Source: Bacteroidota bacterium (lineage in GTDB: Bacteria; Bacteroidota; Rhodothermia; Balneolales; Balneolaceae). Taken from it: 23,550 nucleotides of DNA. Of this stretch, positions 8,276 to 15,956 are shown piece after piece. Each line of letters opens with the position of its first letter. Positions within the stretch are counted from its first letter, which is position 1. The translations under genes and the position numbers were made by a program. The notes beneath the pieces were generated by a model that did not search any database, had not been told where the DNA came from, and saw only the letters and a list, made by a program, of their open reading frames with translations. The stretch lies in NCBI GenBank assembly GCA_024635465.1, contig JAGXIS010000029.1, forward strand, positions 1 through 23,550, given 5' to 3'.

Positions 8276-8611
8276 ATGGAAAAAAAATATACTCCGGTTT
8301 CTATAGATGTGGGAAATTCAGAGCAAAAGTTAACGATTGAGTGGGGAGATGGTTATAAAACCGTACTTTCGCTTTTTGGGCTGAGAAAAAACTGTCCATG
8401 CGTCTCATGCAGGGGAGGGCATGAACTAATGGGACGTTTTGAACCCTCTCTTTTTTTGGTTGAACCCACACAACATTTCGAAGTTGTGAAAGCCGAACCC
8501 ATTGGGAATCATGCATTAAAAATTAAATGGAGTGATGGACATGATGCCGGAATGTACCGATGGGAGTTGATTCGGCATATGGATGAATCTGTTCAGAAAC
8601 TGAAGAAATAA
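8276..8611 (+). CDS. DUF971 (gamma-butyrobetaine hydroxylase-like N-terminal domain) protein
   Basis: This 111-residue protein matches the DUF971 pattern: LTIEWGDG at 19-26, LRKNCPCVSCRGG at 36-48 with Cys40, Cys42 and Cys45, and IKWSDGHDAGMYRWELIR at 83-100 with His89. The three Cys and the His form the zinc-type site of this fold. The module occurs alone in bacteria and as the N-terminal domain of gamma-butyrobetaine hydroxylases; as a stand-alone protein it is often near Mrp/ApbC iron-sulfur carriers, but no such gene is seen here. The lone domain lacks the hydroxylase catalytic part, so no enzymatic role should be assumed. Its stop codon lies in a palindrome shared with the convergent DUF3185 gene. 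Confidence 0.88.
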   Translation: MEKKYTPVSIDVGNSEQKLTIEWGDGYKTVLSLFGLRKNCPCVSCRGGHELMGRFEPSLFLVEPTQHFEVVKAEPIGNHALKIKWSDGHDAGMYRWELIRHMDESVQKLKK

Positions 8612-8626
8612 TTTGAATTCAAATTA
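8609..8626. terminator. palindrome spanning two convergent stop codons
   Basis: TAATTTGAATTCAAATTA is a perfect 18-base palindrome. Its left TAA is the stop of the DUF971 gene and its right TTA is the complement of the stop of the DUF3185 gene. It can fold as a 7-bp stem with an AATT loop, followed on the + strand by CTTTTTC and on the minus strand by TTTCTTC. It may act as a weak bidirectional terminator. Confidence 0.45.
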
Positions 8627-8821
8627 CTTTTTCAACAGTCCCACTAAACCTGCAATGGCTGCTGCTGCTCCACCAACCAAAAACCAAATAGCATTATTGC
8701 TTGGTGAACCTGTGACAAACTCTTCAACTTCCGATCCTAAAGACTGGTACTCCTGGTAACCAAAATAGAGTAGTAGTATTCCTACTACTAATAACGCTGA
8801 GGATATCATTTTTCTATTCAT
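8624..8821 (-). CDS. DUF3185 family small membrane protein
   Basis: This 65-residue protein has two TM helices, about 5-21 and 44-62. The linking segment contains YQEYQSLGSEVEEFVTGSPS (22-41) and NAIWFLVGG (43-51), the characteristic DUF3185 pattern. It resides in the membrane and has no known function. It begins 9 bases after the stop of the gene at 8831-9217, so the two are very likely co-transcribed. It converges on the DUF971 gene. Confidence 0.82.
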   Translation of the reverse strand: MNRKMISSALLVVGILLLYFGYQEYQSLGSEVEEFVTGSPSNNAIWFLVGGAAAAIAGLVGLLKK

Positions 8822-8830
8822 AACTTTTTT

Positions 8831-9217
8831 TCATTTAGAGTTTAGGTAGTATTCTTTTCGAGCATCTAATAGTTTAAGTACTCTTTCCATTGTTTTTTTC
8901 TTCTGTAATATATCACGGGAATAGATAAAAGTAACAAAAATAACAAAACCCCATGATATTAGTCCCAATAGCAACGGTATCCACTCACCATTTGATCCAT
9001 ATTGAACAAAATGGTAGACACTCATCAGCGATAACGAAAGTATAAAAGCTATGGCAGAAATTCTTAAGAATAAAGTCTGCTTAAGTGAGTATTGTGCCAG
9101 TTTTTTGAATTCTTGATTCTCTATCCATTTTTTTTCTTTGTACAGAAAAAAGTGATTGTACTGATTGATCTCCTCTTTAATCATCGCTAAAAAAATATCA
9201 TCATTTTCCATGGTCAT
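8831..9217 (-). CDS. two-TM membrane protein, unknown function
   Basis: This 128-residue protein is not recognised. Charged, Glu/Lys-rich segments flank two TM helices, about 50-72 and 81-98. The N-terminal 45 residues and C-terminal 30 residues are predicted cytoplasmic by their positive charges, which gives a hairpin topology. There are two possible starts, ATG at 9217 and ATG at 9211 (residue 3), and neither has a Shine-Dalgarno motif. It is the first gene of a tight pair with the DUF3185 gene. No motif suggests catalysis; an accessory or envelope-stress role would be guesswork. Confidence 0.6.
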   Translation of the reverse strand: MTMENDDIFLAMIKEEINQYNHFFLYKEKKWIENQEFKKLAQYSLKQTLFLRISAIAFILSLSLMSVYHFVQYGSNGEWIPLLLGLISWGFVIFVTFIYSRDILQKKKTMERVLKLLDARKEYYLNSK

Positions 9218-9264
9218 GAGATATTGTGTGTTTTAGAAAATGTATATAATAAAATTCACTTTTT

Positions 9265-10686
9265 TCAGTCAGTACTAATGGTTCCCAATGGACTCTCAGG
9301 CTGAAAAGGATCAAAGGGATACTCATCCGGAGTCACAACAACACCTGAGGTTAATTTGAGAGGCAACTCCGTTTCTGAATTGAATGTTGCTTCAACAAAC
9401 CAAGCCGTAAACCCATTGTCCGGGGATTGTAAATCAATGGTGATTTCTCCGGAATCCAATATTTCAACTTCTTCTGCAAGCCATATCCGATCGATCACAT
9501 AGAGTCTGAAATCTCGTCCATCGGGATTATGAGCACTCCAGAGTCGAATCCTATCAGGAAGTTGTTCAGGGTCTACATTAATCACAATGTTCTCACTCTC
9601 AACCTTCCAATCAAAAAGTGGTAGTGAGAGATCATTGATTATAAGATGATGAAATGTTGCAAGTGAAACGGCTGCATCCGTTTCGCTGAGTGAATGTCCG
9701 GTATTTGGAATGTATCGTATATATTTTTCTCCCTTCAGATCATCCCAGTAGAACTGCCAAGAGTCAGGAAGAAAAAATTCATCACTGGCAGCATTGATGA
9801 TATATTTAGGAATGGTAAGACGGTCTAGATAAGAATATGGATCAACCAGTTCTCTTAATCGAGTGTATTCATCAGAATATTGCCAGTTCATGATCATTTC
9901 ATCTTCATATTCTCGAATGGCAGGCGACCACTCACCATATGCTTGCCAATGATGTTCGAAGGAGGGGATCATATTTAACAAGTCGATGACGGCCGGTGCG
10001 ATAGCAATCACCCTTTCATCAAAAATGGCAGTTGTCCAGGTTGTCCATCCTCTTTTGGAACCCCCTGCAACAACATAATTGTCAACGACCAGATCAAGTT
10101 CAGTTGACGCAAAATCTGAAACCGTATCCATAGCCCGAATCACTGCTTTTGTCATCGGTAACCTGCTTAACCAGATTGCATCTTCATCCAAAGCTCCACC
10201 TTCCAAAAATTGTCTCCAGCCGTATGCAATTAAATCATCTTCATAACGCTCTTCAAGGCGTTCGTCATCTAAGAATTCGATCGGTTGAAAAGGGATATTA
10301 TGCAGATCTGCAACGATAGAATTGGTAGACAAAGCCGTATAGATCATCATATCACTGCCTGATGTGGGCATCTCTGTATCAATGGAACCTCCTCCAATCC
10401 AAAGAAGTGCTTCCTCATGATCAACCTGATCGGGTACAATGATTGTCAACCAGTGCCACCAAGTCGTTTCATTGACAATTTCAGATGTCAACCACTCCTG
10501 AGATACCATTCTGATAACATATCCGGAATATCCCTCACCGGAGAATGTGTGCATCAGTTCATATTCGTAAGCAGGGTCAAATTCTGCTAAGTAAGCTTCA
10601 AACGGATTAACTGATTCCTGATCCGTAGTACATGAATAAGCAAAAAATGCCAGGATTATGAATAATAAATTCCGGTTAGTTTTCAT
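9265..10686 (-). CDS. PhoPQ-activated pathogenicity-related (PqaA-like) lipoprotein, alpha/beta hydrolase
   Basis: Starting at ATG 10684-10686 the protein is 473 residues and opens with a lipoprotein signal ending in the lipobox AYSC (Cys19). The longer in-frame start at 10740 would place 18 polar residues before the signal and is rejected. The body matches the PqaA/PhoPQ-regulated family. A WWHWLTIIVPD block lies near 76-86. The nucleophile elbow AGGSKRGW has Ser210. The Asp loop NAASDEFF has Asp302, and PNTGHSLSE has His331, giving an apparent Ser-Asp-His triad. The C-terminal 120 residues form a beta-rich domain. The family is named after a Salmonella PhoP-regulated gene; its substrate is not established. 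It is likely anchored to a periplasmic or outer face and lies downstream of the serine-racemase-like gene, after a gap with hairpins. Confidence 0.85.
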   Translation of the reverse strand: MKTNRNLLFIILAFFAYSCTTDQESVNPFEAYLAEFDPAYEYELMHTFSGEGYSGYVIRMVSQEWLTSEIVNETTWWHWLTIIVPDQVDHEEALLWIGGGSIDTEMPTSGSDMMIYTALSTNSIVADLHNIPFQPIEFLDDERLEERYEDDLIAYGWRQFLEGGALDEDAIWLSRLPMTKAVIRAMDTVSDFASTELDLVVDNYVVAGGSKRGWTTWTTAIFDERVIAIAPAVIDLLNMIPSFEHHWQAYGEWSPAIREYEDEMIMNWQYSDEYTRLRELVDPYSYLDRLTIPKYIINAASDEFFLPDSWQFYWDDLKGEKYIRYIPNTGHSLSETDAAVSLATFHHLIINDLSLPLFDWKVESENIVINVDPEQLPDRIRLWSAHNPDGRDFRLYVIDRIWLAEEVEILDSGEITIDLQSPDNGFTAWFVEATFNSETELPLKLTSGVVVTPDEYPFDPFQPESPLGTISTD

Positions 10687-10790
10687 ATGAGCAGTTAGAG
10701 TTGATGTGTAATGATTATCACGATCTATATACAAATTCATTCAAAAAGAGACAATTACGAAAGTATTCTTTGTGTCAGGGAATAAAATGT

Positions 10791-10831
10791 AATTTCCCTA
10801 TAGGAAATTGATAAGCAGCGGAACTGCTATG
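10791..10831 (-). terminator. tandem hairpins downstream of the PLP-enzyme gene
   Basis: Two short inverted repeats lie between the stop at 10838 and the next gene. AGCAG-CGGAA-CTGCT is about 10814-10828. AATTTCC-CTATA-GGAAATT is 10791-10809, with a 7-bp stem. On the minus strand the second is followed by ACATTTTATT. They look like a weak terminator ending the amidohydrolase/PLP-enzyme transcript, although the T run is poor. Confidence 0.4.
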
Positions 10832-10837
10832 AAGTAA

Positions 10838-11788
10838 TTACATCCAGGGTAATTTGTCCAAATCCACATTTCCACCGGTTAAAATGATCCCAATTTTTTT
10901 TCCTTTTACTTCAAACTTTTCATCCATACACGCGGCAACAGGTACTGCACTAGAGGATTCAATAATAATTTTCATCCTCTCCCACACCGATCTCATCTCC
11001 CTGATGATCGATTTTTCGGAAACGGTGACCAGATCATCCAAATTCTCCTTCATTATTTTAAAAGTCACATCGCCAAGAGATGTACGCAATCCGTCTGCGA
11101 TGGTATCTGTTCTAAGAACCGGCTGAATAGTGCCCTCTTTCAGAGATCTATAGGCGTCATCTGCCAATTCCGGTTCACTGCCAATCACCTGGATAGATGG
11201 TTTTATCTTTTTAGCGGAAATACAAGTACCACTTATGAGTCCACCACCGCCAACCGGAGCAATGATGATATCCAGATCCGGTATTTCTTCCAGAAATTCT
11301 TTAGCAACTGTACCCTGTCCCGCGATAACCATAGGATGATTGTATGGATGAATAAAATGTGCATTTGTGTCATCGATGAATTGATATGTCATCTCTTTTC
11401 GTGCATCTATCGTAGGTTCACAAAACAGGATTTTAGCTCCATACTCTTTGACTGCCCTTACTTTAACGGAAGGGGCATTTTTCGGCATAATGATCGTTGC
11501 TTGATATCCTTTTGTTCGGGCTGCAAGGGCTACAGCCTGTGCATGATTACCGGAAGAGTGTGTTACAATTCCACGATTTCCCTCTTTCTCACTGAGGGTC
11601 AGTACAGCATTGCAGGCTCCCCTGAATTTAAATGCACCTACTTTTTGGAAGTTTTCACATTTAAAAAAGAGTTCAGCACCGATCTGCTGATCATACCATT
11701 TGGATTTAAATACCGGTGTTCTATTGGCGAAGGGTCTAATTCGTTCTGATGCCTCAATTACCTCGGCAAATGTCGGGATATCTTTCAT
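10838..11788 (-). CDS. PLP-dependent serine racemase / threonine dehydratase-like enzyme
   Basis: This 316-residue fold-type II PLP enzyme consists of the catalytic domain only, without the ACT-like regulatory domain of IlvA. Lys54 in GAFKFRGA is the Schiff-base lysine, SSGNHAQ (78-84) the substrate loop, and GGGGL (180-184) the phosphate-binding loop. AGQGT (156-160) and the C-terminal TGGNVDL are also family blocks. The loop reads THSSGNH, so the residue aligned with the racemisation base Ser84 of human serine racemase (here Ser79) is serine, whereas many threonine dehydratases have Ala there. This favours serine racemase or 3-hydroxyaspartate dehydratase activity over plain threonine deamination, but motif reading alone cannot decide. 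It starts 21 bases after the stop of the amidohydrolase gene, so the pair is likely one transcript. Confidence 0.87.
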   Translation of the reverse strand: MKDIPTFAEVIEASERIRPFANRTPVFKSKWYDQQIGAELFFKCENFQKVGAFKFRGACNAVLTLSEKEGNRGIVTHSSGNHAQAVALAARTKGYQATIIMPKNAPSVKVRAVKEYGAKILFCEPTIDARKEMTYQFIDDTNAHFIHPYNHPMVIAGQGTVAKEFLEEIPDLDIIIAPVGGGGLISGTCISAKKIKPSIQVIGSEPELADDAYRSLKEGTIQPVLRTDTIADGLRTSLGDVTFKIMKENLDDLVTVSEKSIIREMRSVWERMKIIIESSSAVPVAACMDEKFEVKGKKIGIILTGGNVDLDKLPWM

Positions 11789-11809
11789 GGAGTGTATTAT
11801 AAAATATGA

Positions 11810-13426
11810 CTAGTAATCTAATCCGGGCTGTTTTATGATAAAATTGGATTCTTCTTTGGCAGTTTGAACCATATTTTCAACGTCTTTTAGCAGTTCTTCA
11901 GCATCAAATATGATACCATCTTTGATAGTGTATTTAATACCGCCAACCCGGACAACTTCATTATTTTCACTCACTCTGATTGCTCCGGTGCCATAAAGCA
12001 CTTTTAGATTTTCCTGAGGATTTTCATCAATCAAAATTAGATCGGCAAGTTTCCCGACTTCAATTGTTCCTAACTCTTGATCCATACCGAGTACTTCAGC
12101 AGCTTTTAGTGAAGCAGATTGGAAAATTTCAAGTGGATGAAAACCGGCTTCTCTAAAGAGCTCCATCTCTCTGATATAAGCAAAACCATAAAGTTTGAAA
12201 ATATAGCCGGCATCAGAACCCAGAGTGACGGTTCCTCCACGGTTTTTGAATTCATTGACAAAATTCATCCATAATCTGTAGTTATTCTTCCATTCAACCT
12301 CTTGCTCTGTACCCCAATTAAACCAATATGAACCGTGGGCACGTCTGTCCGGCTGGTAAAAATTCCACAAGGAGGGGAGGGTATATCGTTCGTGCCACTC
12401 CGCTCTTCTCTCTCTCATTAAATCTCTGCTTGCTTCATAGATGGTAAATGTTGGATTGATCTCAAAATCGAGTTCGATCAGACGGTTCATGACACTATTC
12501 CATTTTTCAGTCCCCGGTTCTGCAGCTTGTTTCCACAATTTCCCTGCTTCTTCAAATCGATGCTGTTCATCTCCGTAATTATAATCCAAAGGATAGTTTT
12601 GAATGGTCTGGTTAGTAAAAAGTGCTTCAGGCAGACCATACCAATGTGTCATTCCTCGAAGTCCCATTTCTGATGTATGTGAGACATTTGCATAGACAAC
12701 TCTGGGTTGTGCGTGATGAGCCATGGATCCCATATCCAATCGATTGGCTTCATTCAGGGAAGCCTCCCATAACTCAGGTCTGGTTCCAAAATATTTAATA
12801 CCTTTTGCACCACGATCATGTATCATTTGAACCCACTCAATAGCTTGTTGAGGAGTTGTAATGGACTCGTCACTTCTAGACCCAAAACCGATATATGGAA
12901 AAATTCTGGGAGCTGTTATTTCATTACTAAGACTTTTCTGGGTGTGCCTAAGGGTCCAATCAATACCATTGAATGACCCGGGCTCTCGAATAGAAGTTAT
13001 ACCATGTGCAAGCCACAACTTGAATACATATTCCGGCGTTGTTCCTTGTGCATTTCCTCCGATATGTGCATGCATATCAATGAAACCCGGTAATAGATAC
13101 ATTCCCTCAGCATCTAACTCGAAATCTCCTTCAGCTGCTTCCGGTCTTCGATTTTCATTAATAGGGACACCCGGATAACCCACATTTTGTATTTGTACAA
13201 TTCGATTTCCCTCAATCACTACATCCACCGGACCATATGCAGGAGAACCTGTTCCATCAATCATGGTCGCCCCTCGGATAATAAGCCTTTCATAGGGCCC
13301 ATCTCCCTCGGTGCGTTCAGGAGAATCAATCATTTGTGCTTGAGCCTGAATTGGTATAAATGAGATAAAAAGCAGGAGGGTCGTAAGGGTTTTAAGAATG
13401 AGCTTGAGTCTTAATTCGTGAGGCAT
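11810..13426 (-). CDS. secreted amidohydrolase-superfamily metalloenzyme
   Basis: This 538-residue protein has a signal peptide (about 1-30, ending QAQAQ). It has an amidohydrolase layout with a split beta-sandwich (about 48-113 and the C-terminus) around a TIM barrel. Metal-site candidates are His119 and His121 in FIDMHAHIGG, Lys208 or Lys211 in GAKGIKYFG as a bridging carboxylysine, His237/His238 in MAHHAQ, and Asp405 in TLGSDAG. LGTIEVGKLADLILID-type sequence near the C-terminus is the usual return strand of this superfamily. Relatives include secreted imidazolonepropionase-like and prolidase-like hydrolases acting on C-N bonds of small molecules or dipeptides; the substrate cannot be read from sequence. 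It lies just upstream of the serine-racemase-like gene. The exported location and cytoplasmic partner suggest use of an imported product, which is inference. Confidence 0.83.
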   Translation of the reverse strand: MPHELRLKLILKTLTTLLLFISFIPIQAQAQMIDSPERTEGDGPYERLIIRGATMIDGTGSPAYGPVDVVIEGNRIVQIQNVGYPGVPINENRRPEAAEGDFELDAEGMYLLPGFIDMHAHIGGNAQGTTPEYVFKLWLAHGITSIREPGSFNGIDWTLRHTQKSLSNEITAPRIFPYIGFGSRSDESITTPQQAIEWVQMIHDRGAKGIKYFGTRPELWEASLNEANRLDMGSMAHHAQPRVVYANVSHTSEMGLRGMTHWYGLPEALFTNQTIQNYPLDYNYGDEQHRFEEAGKLWKQAAEPGTEKWNSVMNRLIELDFEINPTFTIYEASRDLMRERRAEWHERYTLPSLWNFYQPDRRAHGSYWFNWGTEQEVEWKNNYRLWMNFVNEFKNRGGTVTLGSDAGYIFKLYGFAYIREMELFREAGFHPLEIFQSASLKAAEVLGMDQELGTIEVGKLADLILIDENPQENLKVLYGTGAIRVSENNEVVRVGGIKYTIKDGIIFDAEELLKDVENMVQTAKEESNFIIKQPGLDY

Positions 13427-13535
13427 GAAGTTAATTTTGAATGTGTCGGATCTTTAATTTAAACCATTATTTATTATTAAAATTTTTGGTTCAGCAGAAA
13501 GATGTGGATTGAGTGCAGAAAATCCAACATAAAAA

Positions 13536-14603
13536 TCAATCAATAATGAAAAAATTGTAGTAACCATCTTTTCTTCTTTTGGCAGGTTCAAGCAGAGTAG
13601 CTTCACCACGAAAATGGATTACTTCCCCGCCCAAAAATCTTCGTGCCACACTTCTTGCCACTCGCCCAAGTTCGCTTAAAACTGAAAACTTTTCATGATT
13701 TTCTGTTCTTAACAGCTGAGTGGTATCTCCATCACTAAACTTAATTTCAATCACCTGAGCTACATTTTCATTAAATATTTGGCTCGTATCAATACTTAGA
13801 ATTTGATCAATACCATCAAGATTTAAGTTACCGTAGCTGTTTTCAACTCGGTATCCAATGGTTTTTTGATCCATTGAGTTATTTGGTAACATAAAGTAAA
13901 AAATATCCCACTCTGAAGGACTATTGTGATATATATATCGGTATCCACTATTCATTAAGTGTGTAGTGGTATGATTCTGGAAAGTATGATCCATGTATGC
14001 AGTGCCTGTAACTGATTTTCTGACTCCATTTACCTCTATATAACCATTGACTTTTGAATAGGGGATATGCGTGATAATACCTACTACTTCACTACCTAAC
14101 TGATATTTTCCATCACCCCATTTAAATCCATTCTCTATATTGGATAGTCTTAGATCGATATCATAGGCTATATCATTTTTTGTTGTTTGAATACGGACTC
14201 TGTGATCATCAGGCAGTTTCCCTTCAAAGAATATTTCCCTTTCCAATCTATTTCTAAACATAAACCTCTCTTTATCCTGAACTAAATGCTCTATATCATA
14301 TTCTCTTGAAAGTTGATACAGCTGTCCATCCAAATTATATATGGAAACTTGAACACCGCTTACAGCCGATTTAAGACTCCCAAAATCTGCAACAGAAAAT
14401 GTGATATGAACTGTAGTACTATCATTTAAATAGAACTGATAATTCCAAAATTCATTAAAATGACTCCCTGTTAATGTATGAGCCCATATATCAGCCTCAG
14501 TTGTGGCTTGTAAAGTTCCAGATGGGTTAGAAACTTGTGATTGAGCATGATTAACAGTAAAAAATGCAAATAAAGATAATAGTAGAATATAGAATCTCAA
14601 CAT
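13536..14603 (-). CDS. secreted CrtC/AttH-like lipocalin-type protein, function unknown
   Basis: This 355-residue protein has a signal peptide (about 1-22, ending NHAQSQ). The mature protein is mainly beta-predicted. EVNGVRKSVTGTAYMDHTFQNH (about residues 190-211) resembles the conserved centre of CrtC/AttH/Svf1-type lipocalin-like proteins, where a GxGYxDHxWG-like block is typical. GEVIHFRGEATLLEP near the end would be a late strand of the second domain. The resemblance is moderate and could be coincidental. If correct, the protein would bind or hydrate a hydrophobic ligand outside the cytoplasm. The carotenoid hydratase function of CrtC should not be assumed: no carotenoid genes lie nearby. 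Its start is the ATG at 14601-14603, and it is divergent from the Stealth-like gene. Confidence 0.55.
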   Translation of the reverse strand: MLRFYILLLSLFAFFTVNHAQSQVSNPSGTLQATTEADIWAHTLTGSHFNEFWNYQFYLNDSTTVHITFSVADFGSLKSAVSGVQVSIYNLDGQLYQLSREYDIEHLVQDKERFMFRNRLEREIFFEGKLPDDHRVRIQTTKNDIAYDIDLRLSNIENGFKWGDGKYQLGSEVVGIITHIPYSKVNGYIEVNGVRKSVTGTAYMDHTFQNHTTTHLMNSGYRYIYHNSPSEWDIFYFMLPNNSMDQKTIGYRVENSYGNLNLDGIDQILSIDTSQIFNENVAQVIEIKFSDGDTTQLLRTENHEKFSVLSELGRVARSVARRFLGGEVIHFRGEATLLEPAKRRKDGYYNFFIID

Positions 14604-14913
14604 AGTAGATTAAGCTGCAGAAAATTTATGATAGATTAGAATAAGTAAAAAATGGAGTTAATAATTCAGAATTACATTTTATACATATTTTATTGCAAAT
14701 TTTGATAGACATTTGAAGTATGTAATGGGTTGATTTGTTTCAATAATGCTTACATTCTCAAATGAAAACGTTTGATGTAGCCTTCAAGGTTAGTAAAATG
14801 CATAAGTACTATTATTAAATTATGTTTATATCATTAAGTTATGATATAAACGACTGAATCTTAAAAGTGTTTTAGAAGTTTTCGAATGACTTTCTACACG
14901 ATTGAAAAACGAT
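14604..14913. other. 310-base divergent intergenic region, AT-rich
   Basis: This stretch separates the CrtC/AttH-like gene (minus) from the Stealth-like gene (+). It is strongly AT-rich and must hold both promoters. The one definite structure is the perfect inverted repeat at 14824-14851, listed separately. I see no small gene with a plausible start and composition, and no recognised riboswitch. A TTG at 14902 lies in frame with the Stealth gene but is not preferred as its start. Confidence 0.5.
14824..14851. promoter_or_regulatory. perfect 11-bp-arm inverted repeat upstream of the Stealth gene
   Basis: GTTTATATCAT (14824-14834) and ATGATATAAAC (14841-14851) are exact reverse complements separated by TAAGTT. 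The repeat ends 62 bases before the preferred ATG at 14914. No T tract follows, so it reads as a protein-binding dyad rather than a terminator. A cruciform or a 5' UTR hairpin is also possible. Confidence 0.5.
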
Positions 14914-15915
14914 ATGAGTGAATCAGTTCGTGATATTGATGCTGTGATAACATGGGTAGATGGTAATGAACCCAATCATCGTAAGAAGTGGAAAAAACAT
15001 AAAAAAGAGTATCGGAATATTGACAATGAATTGTTAACAGGACGGGATAAAACCCGTTTTGTAAATAATGGCGAATTGAAATATTGCCTTTGGTCAATAC
15101 GTAAATTTGCTCCCTGGATTCGAAAAATTTACCTGATTACTGACAATCAAATACCGAGGTTTGCTGATGAAAAGTTTATTAAAGAGCATAACCTTGTTAT
15201 CATCGATCATAAAACAATTTTTGAATCCTATGAATGGGCGCTTCCTACATTTAATTCTCGAACGTTAGAATCAATGCTTTGGAGAATACCGGATCTATCG
15301 AATCATTTTATCTATTTAAATGATGATTTTGTCCTGACTAAGCCTTTGTCCCCTACTGATTTTTTCCGTGATAATCAGGTTGTGTTAAGGGGGGTGTGGA
15401 AGACGATCAGAAATTATGGTGCTTTTCGTATTAAAATAAATGAGTGGGTTAGTGCCATTTCAAGACGTGCATTTGGAATCACCCGATCCATGAACCTATT
15501 ACTTCAAATAAAATCGGCAAAATTAGCCGGGTTTAATCAAAACTACTTTAAAAGCCCTCACGTACCCCATCCAATAAGAAAAAAGAGTATTTCAGATTTT
15601 TTTGATGCAAATCCGTTATTATTGAATGAAAATATTCAGTATAAGTTTAGAAATATGGATCAATTTTCAGCTGTTTATTTAGCTAATCATCTGGAAATAA
15701 AAAATAATCATGCAATTTTTGATTCAAAAAATGATTTCATCATGATCAATGGAGAGATGGAAATTGGAATGACATTTGCATCCAAGCTAAAAAGAATTAA
15801 AAATCAGGATGTACGATTTTTATGTTTACAAGGGCTTGAAAGTCTTACTAATGAGCAACAAAAAAAACTGGACTTAATTTTAAGGGATCTAATGGGTATA
15901 AATTCGACCAGTTAA
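14914..15915 (+). CDS. Stealth-family capsule/glycan hexose-phosphate transferase
   Basis: This 333-residue protein from ATG 14914 shows the four conserved regions of the Stealth family. CR1 is DIDAVITWVDG (7-17). CR2 begins with RFVNNGELKYCLWSIRKFA (48-66), then KIYLITDNQIP, LPTFNSR and FIYLNDDF with the paired Asp (132-139). CR3 is near HVPHP (216-220). CR4 is around YKFRNMDQFS (243-252). Family members include bacterial capsular polysaccharide phosphotransferases and the human GlcNAc-1-phosphotransferase. They form sugar-phosphodiester bonds using UDP-sugars, acting in the cytoplasm at the membrane. A TTG 12 bases earlier would add four residues and is less likely. It is followed after about 41 bases by a polytopic membrane protein, so the two may act on the same surface polymer. 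Confidence 0.9.
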   Translation: MSESVRDIDAVITWVDGNEPNHRKKWKKHKKEYRNIDNELLTGRDKTRFVNNGELKYCLWSIRKFAPWIRKIYLITDNQIPRFADEKFIKEHNLVIIDHKTIFESYEWALPTFNSRTLESMLWRIPDLSNHFIYLNDDFVLTKPLSPTDFFRDNQVVLRGVWKTIRNYGAFRIKINEWVSAISRRAFGITRSMNLLLQIKSAKLAGFNQNYFKSPHVPHPIRKKSISDFFDANPLLLNENIQYKFRNMDQFSAVYLANHLEIKNNHAIFDSKNDFIMINGEMEIGMTFASKLKRIKNQDVRFLCLQGLESLTNEQQKKLDLILRDLMGINSTS

Positions 15916-15956
15916 AATAGTGTTAGAATCAATGAATGAAATTATAGTTTAATTTG

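Noticed and set aside
10687..10740. N-terminal extension of the PqaA-like lipoprotein
   Set aside because: The polar leader would precede a complete lipoprotein signal that starts at ATG 10686.
14894..15097. Small open frame antisense to the Stealth gene start
   Set aside because: The sense strand carries the conserved CR1 and CR2 motifs; the antisense frame has none.
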